DNA of 14,672 nt from Eutypella sp. D-1 (lineage: Eukaryota > Ascomycota > Sordariomycetes > Xylariales > Diatrypaceae): NCBI GenBank assembly GCA_023313575.1, contig JAJTTP010000060.1:1-14672 (forward strand). Reading direction: 5' to 3'. Under the pieces are notes generated by a model, which was not told the DNA's origin, did no database searches, and worked only from the letters and a program-made list of their open reading frames with translations. The position numbers and the translations under genes are program-made. This document shows, piece after piece, positions 7,821 through 13,621 of the stretch. How positions within the stretch are numbered: position 1 is the first letter of the stretch; every line of letters begins with the position of its first letter.

Positions 7821-8767
7821 CGTAACATTACAGATTCGTCCTCTAGCGGTTTATTTGGATTTAGCGGACAAAAAAAAACGATCTTTAGCGATAATAGGAA
7901 AAAATCGGGGGTTTATCGTTGAGTGAATACGGTGAATGGGTCTACATATATAGGAAGTGGAACAGATTTGACTAGGAGATTCCGGGATTATTTAGCACCA
8001 GAGTGATTAATTAAATAAGTTAAAAAGAATCGTAGTATTATTTATAGATCTTTATTAAAACATGGTTATAATAATTTCCGTCTTGAGATTTTAGAATATT
8101 GTGAATCATCTAAAGTTGTAGAAAGGGAACAATATTATTTGGATAAATTAAAGCCAACATATAATATTTGTAATGTGGCTGGTTCATCGTTAGGTCGTGT
8201 AATTAGAGAGGAGACACGATTAAAATTGCGAAGAGCTTGGTTAGTTAGATTATATAAAGATAGTCAAAGCAAATCAAGCCTAAGAGATTTTTCTTTAAAA
8301 TACTTGGCAGGAAAAGTTGATGAATTAGAATCAAGTTTTTCAAGATTAACCAAAAAGTTTGATAATTTAATCACCGAAAAACCAGAATTTAAGCAATCAG
8401 CTGAAACTCGTTTAAAAAAATTAGTTTCCTCTCCTACATTATATCCTGTTTTAATTATAGGTTTGAAAACAGGAGAAAGTATTAAGTACCCTTCGCTAAG
8501 GCGGAGCCTATCTAAAAAAAAAAATCCAAAATAAATTCTTAAACGAATCTATTAAAGTATTATTTCTAAATTTAGAATTTAGTTTTTGATTTTTTTTTAA
8601 GGCCTTCCTCCGTATCCCCATCGGGGATGGGGGCCCCCTCCCTAGGGGAACGGAGGTTAAGAAGAGCAGCGGATGCTTTAGGAATTAGTCCTACTAATAT
8701 TAGGAATAGGTTATCAGGTAAAACAACTAAAGCATATAAAGGAAGATACGGGTTTAAGCTGGGCTAG
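7821..8767 (+). pseudogene. GIY-YIG homing endonuclease, interrupted by a stop and by a GC-rich insertion
   Basis: In frame 0 the domain opens with SGVYRWVNTVNGSTYIGSG (GVY at 7908, YIG at 7947) followed by DLTRRFRDYLAPEW. It then meets TAA at 8016 and continues in the same frame with KHGYNNFRLEILEYCES, EREQYYLDKLKPTYNI and a NUMOD3-like helix (EETRLKLRRAW), ending at TAA 8532. A GC-rich palindromic element follows. At 8657 another frame gives LRRAADALGISPTNIRNRL and ends KGRYGFKLG at TAG 8765, the NUMOD1-type helix-turn-helix that normally closes such proteins. The catalytic-domain residues (GIY, YIG, conserved Arg, the Glu of EREQ) are present. The internal stop, an unclear N-terminus and the insertion make it a pseudogene. 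It sits between two copies of the rns 3' end, as expected for a free-standing mobile gene. Confidence 0.8.
8493..8656 (+). mobile_element. GC-rich palindromic element inserted in the GIY-YIG gene
   Basis: The element starts near the repeat word CTTCGCTAAGGCGGAGCCTA, has an AT-rich middle, and ends with a nested GC palindrome. CCTCCGT 8607-8613 pairs with ACGGAGG 8650-8656, enclosing ATCCCCATCGGGGAT and the palindromes GGGGGCCCCC and CCCTAGGG. The endonuclease frame resumes at the next base, 8657. Both flanks encode LRR, so part of the junction may be duplicated. It resembles the double-hairpin elements of fungal mitochondria. Confidence 0.65.
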
Positions 8768-8782
8768 TAACCCTCCTAGATG

Positions 8783-8838
8783 GTAGTGGAAGTTGCACGG
8801 GATTCATAAATTTTAACCAAAAATAATAAAAAAGCCTG
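8783..8838 (+). repeat. rns 3'-end repeat, copy B (downstream of the GIY-YIG gene)
   Basis: It starts 15 bases after the GIY-YIG stop and reproduces the last ~30 bases of rns plus flanking sequence, as in copy A at 7583-7643. No rRNA body precedes it. It marks either the original downstream flank or a replacement tail brought by the mobile gene. Confidence 0.92.
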
Positions 8839-8902
8839 TAGCAAGGTGCTTATGTTCTGGACCTTAATACTTTTTATTTCTGGTTCAAATCCGGAGCAGG
8901 TT
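8833..8902 (+). other. tRNA-like fold after rns-tail copy B
   Basis: AGCCTGT 8833-8839 can pair over 7 bp with GCAGGTT 8896-8902, and TCTGG-TTCAAAT-CCGGA 8879-8895 forms a proper T arm. The middle does not give a normal D arm or anticodon loop. Copy A keeps only the T-arm motif and part of the acceptor. It is probably a decayed tRNA or a processing signal. Confidence 0.3.
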
Positions 8903-8991
8903 TATGAAAAATAGAGATTTAAGGATTAAATGGGAATTTCACACCTTTTACGCAATAAATAAGGGGTCGCTTCGCTAATCCAAAGGATAAT

Positions 8992-9008
8992 GGGGGGGGG
9001 GGGGGGGG
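8992..9008 (+). repeat. 17-G homopolymer
   Basis: Seventeen consecutive G residues stand in otherwise AT-rich DNA, at the edge of a GC-rich repeat within an endonuclease remnant. The length may vary between molecules or be mis-assembled. Confidence 0.9.
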
Positions 9009-9231
9009 TGCTTTTAGCCTTTACTATCCCTCCGGTAAAATTTTCCCAGGAGGAGCTGTAACATTTTATGTTAATAATTATTGTGTTTCCGAGGTTACTA
9101 GTTTATGATATATTATATCTAGTATCCTTCCTCATTTTTATGTACATCGTCTAATTTCAAATAAACTAGTGGATTACTTGCTATTCAGATATATAGTACT
9201 AATTATGCAGCGACCCTGGGCCATTTAATTG

Positions 9232-9315
9232 CGTAGGCTCCGCCTTACCCATATCCCAGATCCTTCGGTGGCTACGCCTACAGAAGCGATCCATAAGGTA
9301 AATTTTCCCCAGGGA
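9232..9315 (+). repeat. palindromic GC-rich repeat, type 1
   Basis: It begins CGTAGGCTCCGCCTTACC, contains GATCCTTCGGTGGCTACGCC and ends GGTAAATTTTCCCCAGGGA. A close copy lies at 11339-11415, an inverted part at 9970-10005 and a fragment at 9886-9903. It interrupts a LAGLIDADG remnant. Confidence 0.85.
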
Positions 9316-9545
9316 AGCTGCTTTACCCAGGAAAATGTAAAAATTTTCTTGATGTGCTTAATATCCGGGTCATTGAATAAACATTCAGATAAAGGAACTA
9401 TTTATTTTAAATTTTTTACATTTTCACAAGATTTACTACCTAATGTTGAACATAAATTGGCAGCTTTAGATGAATTAGCTCAAAAATTGTAGATTAGACG
9501 TGAAGGAAAAGTCTAAAAAAAGTTAAAATTGAATAAACAAACTTA

Positions 9546-9570
9546 AAGCAAGGTACGATGTATCTTGCTT
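9546..9570 (+). other. 10-bp hairpin upstream of trnY
   Basis: AAGCAAGGTA (9546-9555) pairs with TATCTTGCTT (9561-9570), one pair being G-U, around a 5-nt loop. It lies just before tRNA-Tyr and may be a processing signal. Confidence 0.45.
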
Positions 9571-9576
9571 AAGGAA

Positions 9577-9662
9577 AGGAGACTCCCTTTATGGTAAGAA
9601 GGGCTGAGCTGTAAACTCAGTAGTTTAAAGCGGCTTTAAGAGTTCGAATCTCTTGTCTCCTA
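9577..9662 (+). tRNA. trnY: tRNA-Tyr (GUA)
   Basis: Acceptor AGGAGAC pairs with GTCTCCT; D stem CCTT/AAGG; anticodon stem CTGAG/CTCAG around loop CTGTAAA gives anticodon GTA. It has a long variable arm, as expected for organellar tRNA-Tyr, and a T arm AAGAG-TTCGAAT-CTCTT. It decodes UAU/UAC in mitochondrial translation. It is followed after 7 bases by trnN. Confidence 0.93.
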
Positions 9663-9669
9663 AGGATAA

Positions 9670-9743
9670 GCCCCTATAGCTCAATTGGTAGAGCGCGGTA
9701 CTGTTAATACCGTTTCGTAGATGTTCGAGCCATCTTAGGGGCG
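9670..9743 (+). tRNA. trnN: tRNA-Asn (GUU)
   Basis: Acceptor GCCCCTA pairs with TAGGGGC; the D arm contains AGCTCAATTGGTAGAGC; anticodon stem CGGTA/TACCG around CTGTTAA gives GTT; T arm AGATG-TTCGAGC-CATCT. All stems are intact. Two decayed copies of its 3' half follow within 600 bases. Confidence 0.93.
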
Positions 9744-9747
9744 AGGC

Positions 9748-9832
9748 TATACATCAACAGCGGTTTAGTACAGATAAAGTAACTAATTGTGTAATTCGAC
9801 CGTTTGTGGGTGTTCGAGTCATCTTGGTAACG
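9748..9832 (+). pseudogene. decayed tRNA copy (trnN-like 3' half)
   Basis: GGGTGTTCGAGTCATCT (9808-9824) matches the T arm of trnN with two changes, and an ATTCGACCG stretch lies where the anticodon 3' side would be. No matching acceptor 5' strand exists upstream and no cloverleaf forms. Confidence 0.45.
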
Positions 9833-9885
9833 GTACTAACTTTTTTGTGGCTAAAAAAAAATTAATCAATGTGAGCGAAGCATCA

Positions 9886-9903
9886 TAGGCTCCGCCTTAC
9901 CCA
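9886..9903 (+). repeat. fragment of palindromic repeat type 1
   Basis: TAGGCTCCGCCTTACCCA is identical to the start of the repeat at 9232-9315. Confidence 0.8.
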
Positions 9904-9969
9904 ATGGAAAGGGTATTAGGTCTTTTGGGCGCGAGGTCTGATTTAACTCCATTTAAATAAAGCAAGGGG

Positions 9970-10005
9970 TCGCTTCTGTAGGCGTAGCCACCGAAGGATC
10001 TGGGA
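9970..10005 (-). repeat. inverted partial copy of palindromic repeat type 1
   Basis: Read on the minus strand, this matches the inner part of the repeat at 9232-9315 (CCAGATCCTTCGGTGGCTAC and onward to AGCGA). It abuts the type 2 repeat that follows. Confidence 0.85.
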
Positions 10006-10128
10006 CTAAGAACCAAAAAATCCGCTTCGCATAGTGATACATCGAATAAAGGTCTTCCATAACCATCTGGTAAAATTTTACCAGGAGCGAAGCGTCTTAT
10101 ATTTTACTTTTTATTTTTTTTTAACCGC
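10002..10128 (+). repeat. dispersed repeat type 2, copy 1
   Basis: It runs from GGGACTA through ATCCGCTTCGCATAGT, AAAGGTCTTCCATA, the palindrome GGTAAAATTTTACC and GGAGCGAAGCGTCTTATATT to AACCGC. A copy with few differences lies at 12378-12497. CGCTTCG and CGAAGCG in the two halves can pair, making a nested hairpin. Confidence 0.9.
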
Positions 10129-10199
10129 TCATAAATTCTTGTGCAGGGCGTACTACTATTTATGACTTGTTTGAACATATATATTAGTTGGTTTTTTTA

Positions 10200-10229
10200 T
10201 AATTAATATCTTAATTAAGATATTAATTA
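10200..10229 (+). repeat. 30-nt perfect palindrome
   Basis: The sequence is centred at CTTAATTAAG and reads identically on both strands across 10200-10229. It is entirely AT except for two G/C pairs. It could extrude as a cruciform, and no gene overlaps it. Confidence 0.85.
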
Positions 10230-10235
10230 GTTATG

Positions 10236-10303
10236 TTGTCAGGATAGTTGTTAATAATTCGAAAAGAAGGATAATGATAGATGTTCGATTCATCTTAGGT
10301 ACG
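10236..10303 (+). pseudogene. second decayed trnN-like copy
   Basis: GTTAATA followed later by AGATGTTCGATTCATCTTAGG (10279-10299) resembles the anticodon region and T arm of trnN. There is no matching acceptor 5' strand. Confidence 0.45.
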
Positions 10304-10334
10304 CAAAAATTCTAGATATGTAAAAAGGATTTAA

Positions 10335-10406
10335 GGGATATTAGCATAACGGTAATGCATATGACTTTTAATCATCGTTATGTGAGTTCGAATCTCATAT
10401 ATCCTA
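10335..10406 (+). tRNA. trnK: tRNA-Lys (UUU)
   Basis: Acceptor GGGATAT pairs with ATATCCT (one G-U); D arm GCAT-AACGGTA-ATGC; anticodon loop CTTTTAA on an ATGA/TCAT stem gives TTT; T arm GTGAG-TTCGAAT-CTCAT; discriminator A. The outermost anticodon-stem pair (T-C) is mismatched. Confidence 0.9.
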
Positions 10407-10460
10407 AATATACGGCCATAGGTTAATAGTGAATTTATAATGATATATAAATTACATACA

Positions 10461-10531
10461 GCAACTGTAGTTTAATGGTAAAATTATCGTCTTCCACACG
10501 AAGGTTGTCGGTTCAAGTCCGACTAGTTGTA
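10461..10531 (+). tRNA. trnG: tRNA-Gly (UCC)
   Basis: Acceptor GCAACTG pairs with TAGTTGT, with G-U at both ends; the D arm contains AGTTTAATGGTAAAATT; anticodon stem TCGT/ACGA around CTTCCAC gives TCC; T arm GTCGG-TTCAAGT-CCGAC; discriminator A. Confidence 0.92.
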
Positions 10532-10681
10532 GCTAAATTATTATATTGTTAAGTTCATAACTTATAGTAATAAATTATATTAAAAGATTATGATTTAATG
10601 ATAAAAGGAACTTTCCAGGGTTACAAACTCGGGTATAATTTTATTTAAAGGTGTTTATTTGAATTCGACGTTGTAATGTAA

Positions 10682-10754
10682 GAATTAGTAGCTTAATTGG
10701 TAAAGGACTTCCCTGTCACGGAAGTAGATGAGGGTTCGAGACCCTCCTAATTCG
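10682..10754 (+). tRNA. trnD: tRNA-Asp (GUC)
   Basis: Acceptor GAATTAG pairs exactly with CTAATTC; anticodon stem CTTCC/GGAAG around CTGTCAC gives GTC; T arm GAGGG-TTCGAGA-CCCTC; discriminator G. A decayed copy lies at 12654-12720. Confidence 0.93.
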
Positions 10755-11338
10755 GCTTATTAGCAATTAATGGATAAAGTATTTTGTTTTTAGTGCACCT
10801 TTAAGGTTATTAATTGATAAAAAGTTTTATGGTTTTATTATCCTTAGTTCTGTAAGCCTACGGTCTAGATAATTGTTTTAAACCCCCGCTGCATCCCTAC
10901 TGCGGGGGTTTAGTAAATTTATTGAGTTTTTTGAATATGTTTAATATAGTAAAAATGCTTTATTGAGAGTATGAAAAAAAATAAAATTTAGGCTCTAAAC
11001 TCGTGCGTGCATACTTCGTAAGCCAGAAAATATGTGAATATTCTGAATAAATTCAGGGTGCAGATCCTACAATTATTAGATTTTGAATCTCTCGTGGCTA
11101 AGGCTAAGGCTATGCCTAAGCCTACAAAGATTAAATTACCCTAAATCTTTAGTATCACCGTTAAAGAATCAAAATAGCCAAATCAAAAAATATACACATG
11201 TTAAATAAAAAACCAAATACTTATAAGATTATAACCTTTATACTATGCATGTGCACTATCTTCAAGAATAATCTGAATGGATGCACGATAATCTTATGAA
11301 AAAGGATGAAAGCGGAAAAAAATGAAAAAAAGAGCTTT
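10755..11338. other. long intergenic spacer after trnD
   Basis: About 580 bases with no ORF or convincing tRNA. It holds the C/G hairpin at 10879-10912 and an imperfect inverted repeat, AGGCTAAGGC-TAT-GCCTAAGCCT, near 11106. It ends at a type 1 GC-rich repeat (11339). Confidence 0.5.
10879..10912 (+). repeat. C5/G5 hairpin element, copy 1
   Basis: TAAACCCCCGC (10879-10889) pairs perfectly with GCGGGGGTTTA (10902-10912) around a 12-nt loop TGCATCCCTACT. The copy at 14446-14477 has the same stem and nearly the same loop; 14271-14300 has a variant. Confidence 0.88.
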
Positions 11339-11415
11339 CGTAGGCTCCGCCTTACCAAGATCCTTCGGTGGCTACGCCTACAGAGGCGATCCATAAGGTA
11401 AAATTTTACCAGGGA
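11339..11415 (+). repeat. palindromic GC-rich repeat, type 1, copy 2
   Basis: It matches 9232-9315 nearly base for base, lacking only a short ATATCCC stretch, and ends in the full palindrome GGTAAAATTTTACC and AGGGA. No gene is interrupted here. Confidence 0.87.
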
Positions 11416-11486
11416 TCAGGTAATAAAATTACCGTCGATCCTAAATATATTGAATTATATTGTTTATATAACTTACGAGTTAAAAT

Positions 11487-11547
11487 AAAAAATCAAATCT
11501 TAAACAATATAAACAATACAATTAAGAAGATTAAGATTTGATTTTTT
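11487..11547 (+). other. 16-bp perfect stem-loop
   Basis: AAAAAATCAAATCTTA (11487-11502) pairs perfectly with TAAGATTTGATTTTTT (11532-11547) around an AT-rich 29-nt loop. It might be an RNA 3'-end signal or a replication-related hairpin. Confidence 0.55.
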
Positions 11548-11720
11548 TTTTTAACCGAAGGTTGCGATTTTACTTTTTGTGCATACGAAGTTAGCGCGCG
11601 CCCTCTTAAAAGAATTATGTCAAATAATAGGTTAACCAACATTATTTCATTCGAGAAGCTCTAATACCTTTTTTAAATTCGCTAAATTGACGGCGCTACG
11701 AAGTCGTTCCTATAAATAAA

Positions 11721-12116
11721 CAAGATTTTTAATCTTGATGCTTCGTTACAAAGGATTTCAATACATAGATGACGGTTTAAGACTAATATAATTAATTATT
11801 AGTCAAACGAATAGCCGTAGATTCTCTAACTCAGGTATGGTGACAGCAGATAGATAGCTTTTGTATTAAGAGATTAAATTTATGTTAAGTAAACCTTCTA
11901 ACTTATAAATTAGAAAAGGGAGCATTTTCTAAATTTCACATGATAGGTTTATTAATGGAGTGGTACAGAATTAAATACAACTTATAGATGAGAATGGATA
12001 GTAGCCATAACATTTTTACATTTAAATATTGTGCTAACTATTTGGAGGTATCTTGGTAAACTATTCCTAACATAAAAAAACCAGAATAGTTTATTTAAAG
12101 GTAAACCTACATTCTC
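11721..12116 (+). ncRNA. structured RNA, candidate RNase P RNA (rnpB)
   Basis: The region has no ORF but many exact helices: CAAGATT/AATCTTG (11721-11737), GACTAATA/TATTAGTC (11781-11804), TAAACCT/AGGTTTA (11890-11896 with 11945-11951) enclosing smaller hairpins, TAAACTATTC/GAATAGTTTA (12057-12093), and GAGAATG/CATTCTC (11990-12116). At 11965-11987, ACAGAA...CTTATAG resembles the conserved 3' strand of RNase P RNA helix P4. Its AATACAA (11974-11980) pairs with TTGTATT (11861-11867), where the 5' P4 strand should be. Against this, the usual GAAAGUC of the 5' strand is not seen. Mitochondrial RNase P RNA, which matures tRNA 5' ends, is encoded in some ascomycete mitochondria. The helices are seen; the identity is inference. 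Confidence 0.35.
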
Positions 12117-12343
12117 TCTTAAAAATGTATAATATACTAATTAAAGCGCTAAAGTTATTTATTTTTGTTTATTTATAAGTTTAAGTGAAATATAAACATC
12201 TTTATATTTCAATTAATAATCTTCAAATATTTGTTAACCTAAAATAATCCATTTAATATTCTAAAGATATATAGCTAAATTATTAATAGCTAGTGTTGTT
12301 GCTGGTACTATCAGGGTTGTTAATTAAGTTTATGACGACTTCG
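12117..12343. other. AT-rich spacer
   Basis: No gene or tRNA is visible between the structured region and the hairpin at 12344. It may include the 3' part of the candidate ncRNA. Confidence 0.4.
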
Positions 12344-12368
12344 TAGCGAACTTCTCCGAAGTTCGCTA
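12344..12368 (+). repeat. 11-bp GC-containing hairpin
   Basis: TAGCGAACTTC (12344-12354) pairs perfectly with GAAGTTCGCTA (12358-12368) around TCC. It contains the CTTCG/CGAAG words of the repeat families here and is followed by repeat type 2. Confidence 0.8.
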
Positions 12369-12377
12369 CAAAGTAGG

Positions 12378-12497
12378 GGGACTAAAAAAAAAATCCGCTT
12401 CGCATAGTAATATATCAAATAAAGGTCTTCCATATCCCTCTGGTAAAATTTTACCAGGAGCGAAGCGTCTTATATTTTACTTTTTATTTTTAACCGC
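12378..12497 (+). repeat. dispersed repeat type 2, copy 2
   Basis: It is nearly identical to 10002-10128: ATCCGCTTCGCATAGT, AAAGGTCTTCCATA, GGTAAAATTTTACC, GGAGCGAAGCGTC, an AT-rich tail and AACCGC. Differences are single bases and A/T run lengths. Confidence 0.9.
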
Positions 12498-12653
12498 GGA
12501 TAGATTTTTGCGCTAATAAATTACCCAGAGGGAAGAGGAATAAGCGTTATTTGTTTTTTTTTTATTATTTTTAATTTAGAATTCTTAATCTTTCATTTAA
12601 ATAATATAACTCTAAAATAAAAATAATAAAAAGATTTAGGGACATAAACAGCA
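12498..12653. other. AT-rich spacer
   Basis: Nothing is recognised apart from T and A runs. The stretch TTACCCAGAGGGAAG near 12522 recalls the edge of the palindromic repeats. Confidence 0.4.
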
Positions 12654-12720
12654 AAATTAGTGTATATCTAATTATTATAGTAGTTTGCGTATCCAAAGGG
12701 TTCGAGACCGTTCTAGTTCG
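12654..12720 (+). pseudogene. decayed tRNA-Asp copy
   Basis: AAATTAG and CTAGTTC (12713-12719) can still pair at six of seven positions, and AAGGG-TTCGAGA-CCGTT keeps the T arm of trnD (10682-10754) with changes. The D arm and anticodon arm no longer fold and no GTC anticodon is present. Confidence 0.5.
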
Positions 12721-12847
12721 TAAGTTTTGATGTTATATACCCTGTTCTGCTGCATCGCTTTAACTTCGTATGCAAAAAAAGCAAAAAAATCTTAAATAGT
12801 ATATAAAAGATAAAGAAATTATCTTTATATTTTTTTATTATTTTTAA

Positions 12848-12874
12848 GGCGCTCCTAATATAATTAGGAGCGCC
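12848..12874 (+). repeat. 12-bp perfect GC-rich hairpin
   Basis: GGCGCTCCTAAT (12848-12859) pairs perfectly with ATTAGGAGCGCC (12863-12874) around ATA. It lies 36 bases before trnS. Confidence 0.85.
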
Positions 12875-12910
12875 GGGCTAAATAATATTTAAACCTGATA
12901 GAATAAATAA

Positions 12911-12993
12911 GGAAAAGTTGCCATAGGTAAGGTAAGATATTTGCTAAATATTGTGTATAATTACATTTAGGTGTTCGAATCGCCTCTTTTCCG
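12911..12993 (+). tRNA. trnS1: tRNA-Ser (GCU)
   Basis: Acceptor GGAAAAG pairs exactly with CTTTTCC; anticodon loop TTGCTAA on a GATAT/ATATT stem gives GCT; a long variable arm, as serine tRNAs have; T arm AGGTG-TTCGAAT-CGCCT; discriminator G. It reads AGU/AGC. Confidence 0.92.
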
Positions 12994-13031
12994 TCGTATT
13001 GCTTTCATTTTAAAACTTAATATACTTTTTT

Positions 13032-13102
13032 AAGAGTATAGTTTAAAGGTAAAATAGGGAGCTTCAACCTCCAAATTCTCAGTTCAAATCTGAGTACTCT
13101 TG
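13032..13102 (+). tRNA. trnW: tRNA-Trp (UCA)
   Basis: Acceptor AAGAGTA pairs exactly with TACTCTT; D arm with GTTTAAAGGTAAAAT; anticodon stem GGAG/CTCC around CTTCAAC gives TCA; T arm CTCAG-TTCAAAT-CTGAG; discriminator G. A UCA anticodon reads both UGG and UGA as Trp, direct support for translating this window with code 4. nad6 begins 47 bases downstream. Confidence 0.94.
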
Positions 13103-13148
13103 TAATTCATCCTTTACGAGGGTAAAGATAGTTTAAAAAATAAAAATT

Positions 13149-13381
13149 ATGAATAATTTGTTTACTATATACGAAACTTATACAAATGGCTATAAAACAG
13201 ATATGTTAGATATTATCTCATTATTGGCAATTTTATGTGGTATACTTGTTATTATTAGTAAAAACCCTATAGTTTCAGTACTCTTTTTGATAGGTTTGTT
13301 TGCGAATATATCCTGTTATTTAGTAATATTAGGTTTAAGTTTTATAGGTTTATCTTATTTGATAGTATACATAGGAGCGGT
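13149..13381 (+). CDS. nad6: NADH dehydrogenase subunit 6, exon 1
   Basis: ND6 is a membrane subunit of respiratory complex I. From ATG 13149 the protein shows hydrophobic helices (DIISLLAILCGILVII, VSVLFLIGLFANISCYLVIL) and the hallmark GLSFIGLSYLIVYIGAV near residue 77. Fungal ND6 then normally continues SILFLFIL, but here the frame runs into SQRIYLAAL and soon ends, so an intron begins. The splice point is placed after T13381. The exon end GCGGT pairs with GCCGC at 13401-13405 with the U-G wobble that defines a group I 5' splice site. Exon 1 thus has 77 codons plus two bases. The rest of the gene lies beyond the window. trnW is immediately upstream. Confidence 0.9.
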
Positions 13382-13523
13382 AAGTCAACGTATATATTTA
13401 GCCGCGTTGGTTAGAATCCAACTCTACAAGGTGCTTAATAAATTAACAATTAAGTTAAGATGATTAAGCTGGTTCCTTTTAATTTTATAAAATTCTTTAT
13501 TTGTCCCACCCGCGCTCCGTCTC

Positions 13524-13570
13524 GTTTTCCCCTTTCTCTTCACTTGGTGAGTAGAAGAGAAAAGGAAAAC
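13524..13570 (+). other. long hairpin in the nad6 intron
   Basis: GTTTTCC and TTTCTCTTC (13524-13541) pair with GAAGAGAAA and GGAAAAC (13554-13570), with a small bulge and a 12-nt loop. It lies between the 5' splice region and the first endonuclease remnant. Confidence 0.7.
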
Positions 13571-13621
13571 TTTGAAAAAAAACAATGTATATTTAACTTT
13601 ACCATGTGGAGTTAATACAAA

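Larger units (their letters stand above)
8904..9492 (+). pseudogene. LAGLIDADG endonuclease remnant broken by two repeat insertions
   Basis: A short frame from ATG 8904 (KWEFHTFYAINKG) has a counterpart at 7699-7775 downstream of rns-tail copy A. It ends at TAA 8976, where GC-rich repeat and a 17-G run begin. A second frame, open to TAA 9226, reads TFYVNNYCVSEV, then ISSILPHFYVH and LISNKLVDYLLFRYIVLIM. This matches the IIPHFDKYPL...K..DYLLFK pattern near the end of a LAGLIDADG domain. After another repeat (9232-9315), the same frame continues FLMCLISGSLNKHSDKG and ends at TAG 9490. SGSLNK recalls the ...SIN(K/R)G tail of these enzymes. The pieces look like one gene split by repeats. The start of the protein and the catalytic motif are not visible. 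The final segment (SQDLLPNVEHKLAALDEL) is unrecognised. Confidence 0.5.

Noticed and set aside
10590..10650. Possible tRNA-Val-like loop GTTACAA between trnG and trnD
   Set aside because: The anticodon stem has two mismatches in five pairs and no T arm or acceptor could be matched.
11060..11100. Possible tRNA-Gln-like loop TTTTGAA
   Set aside because: Only three stem pairs form and there is no T arm.
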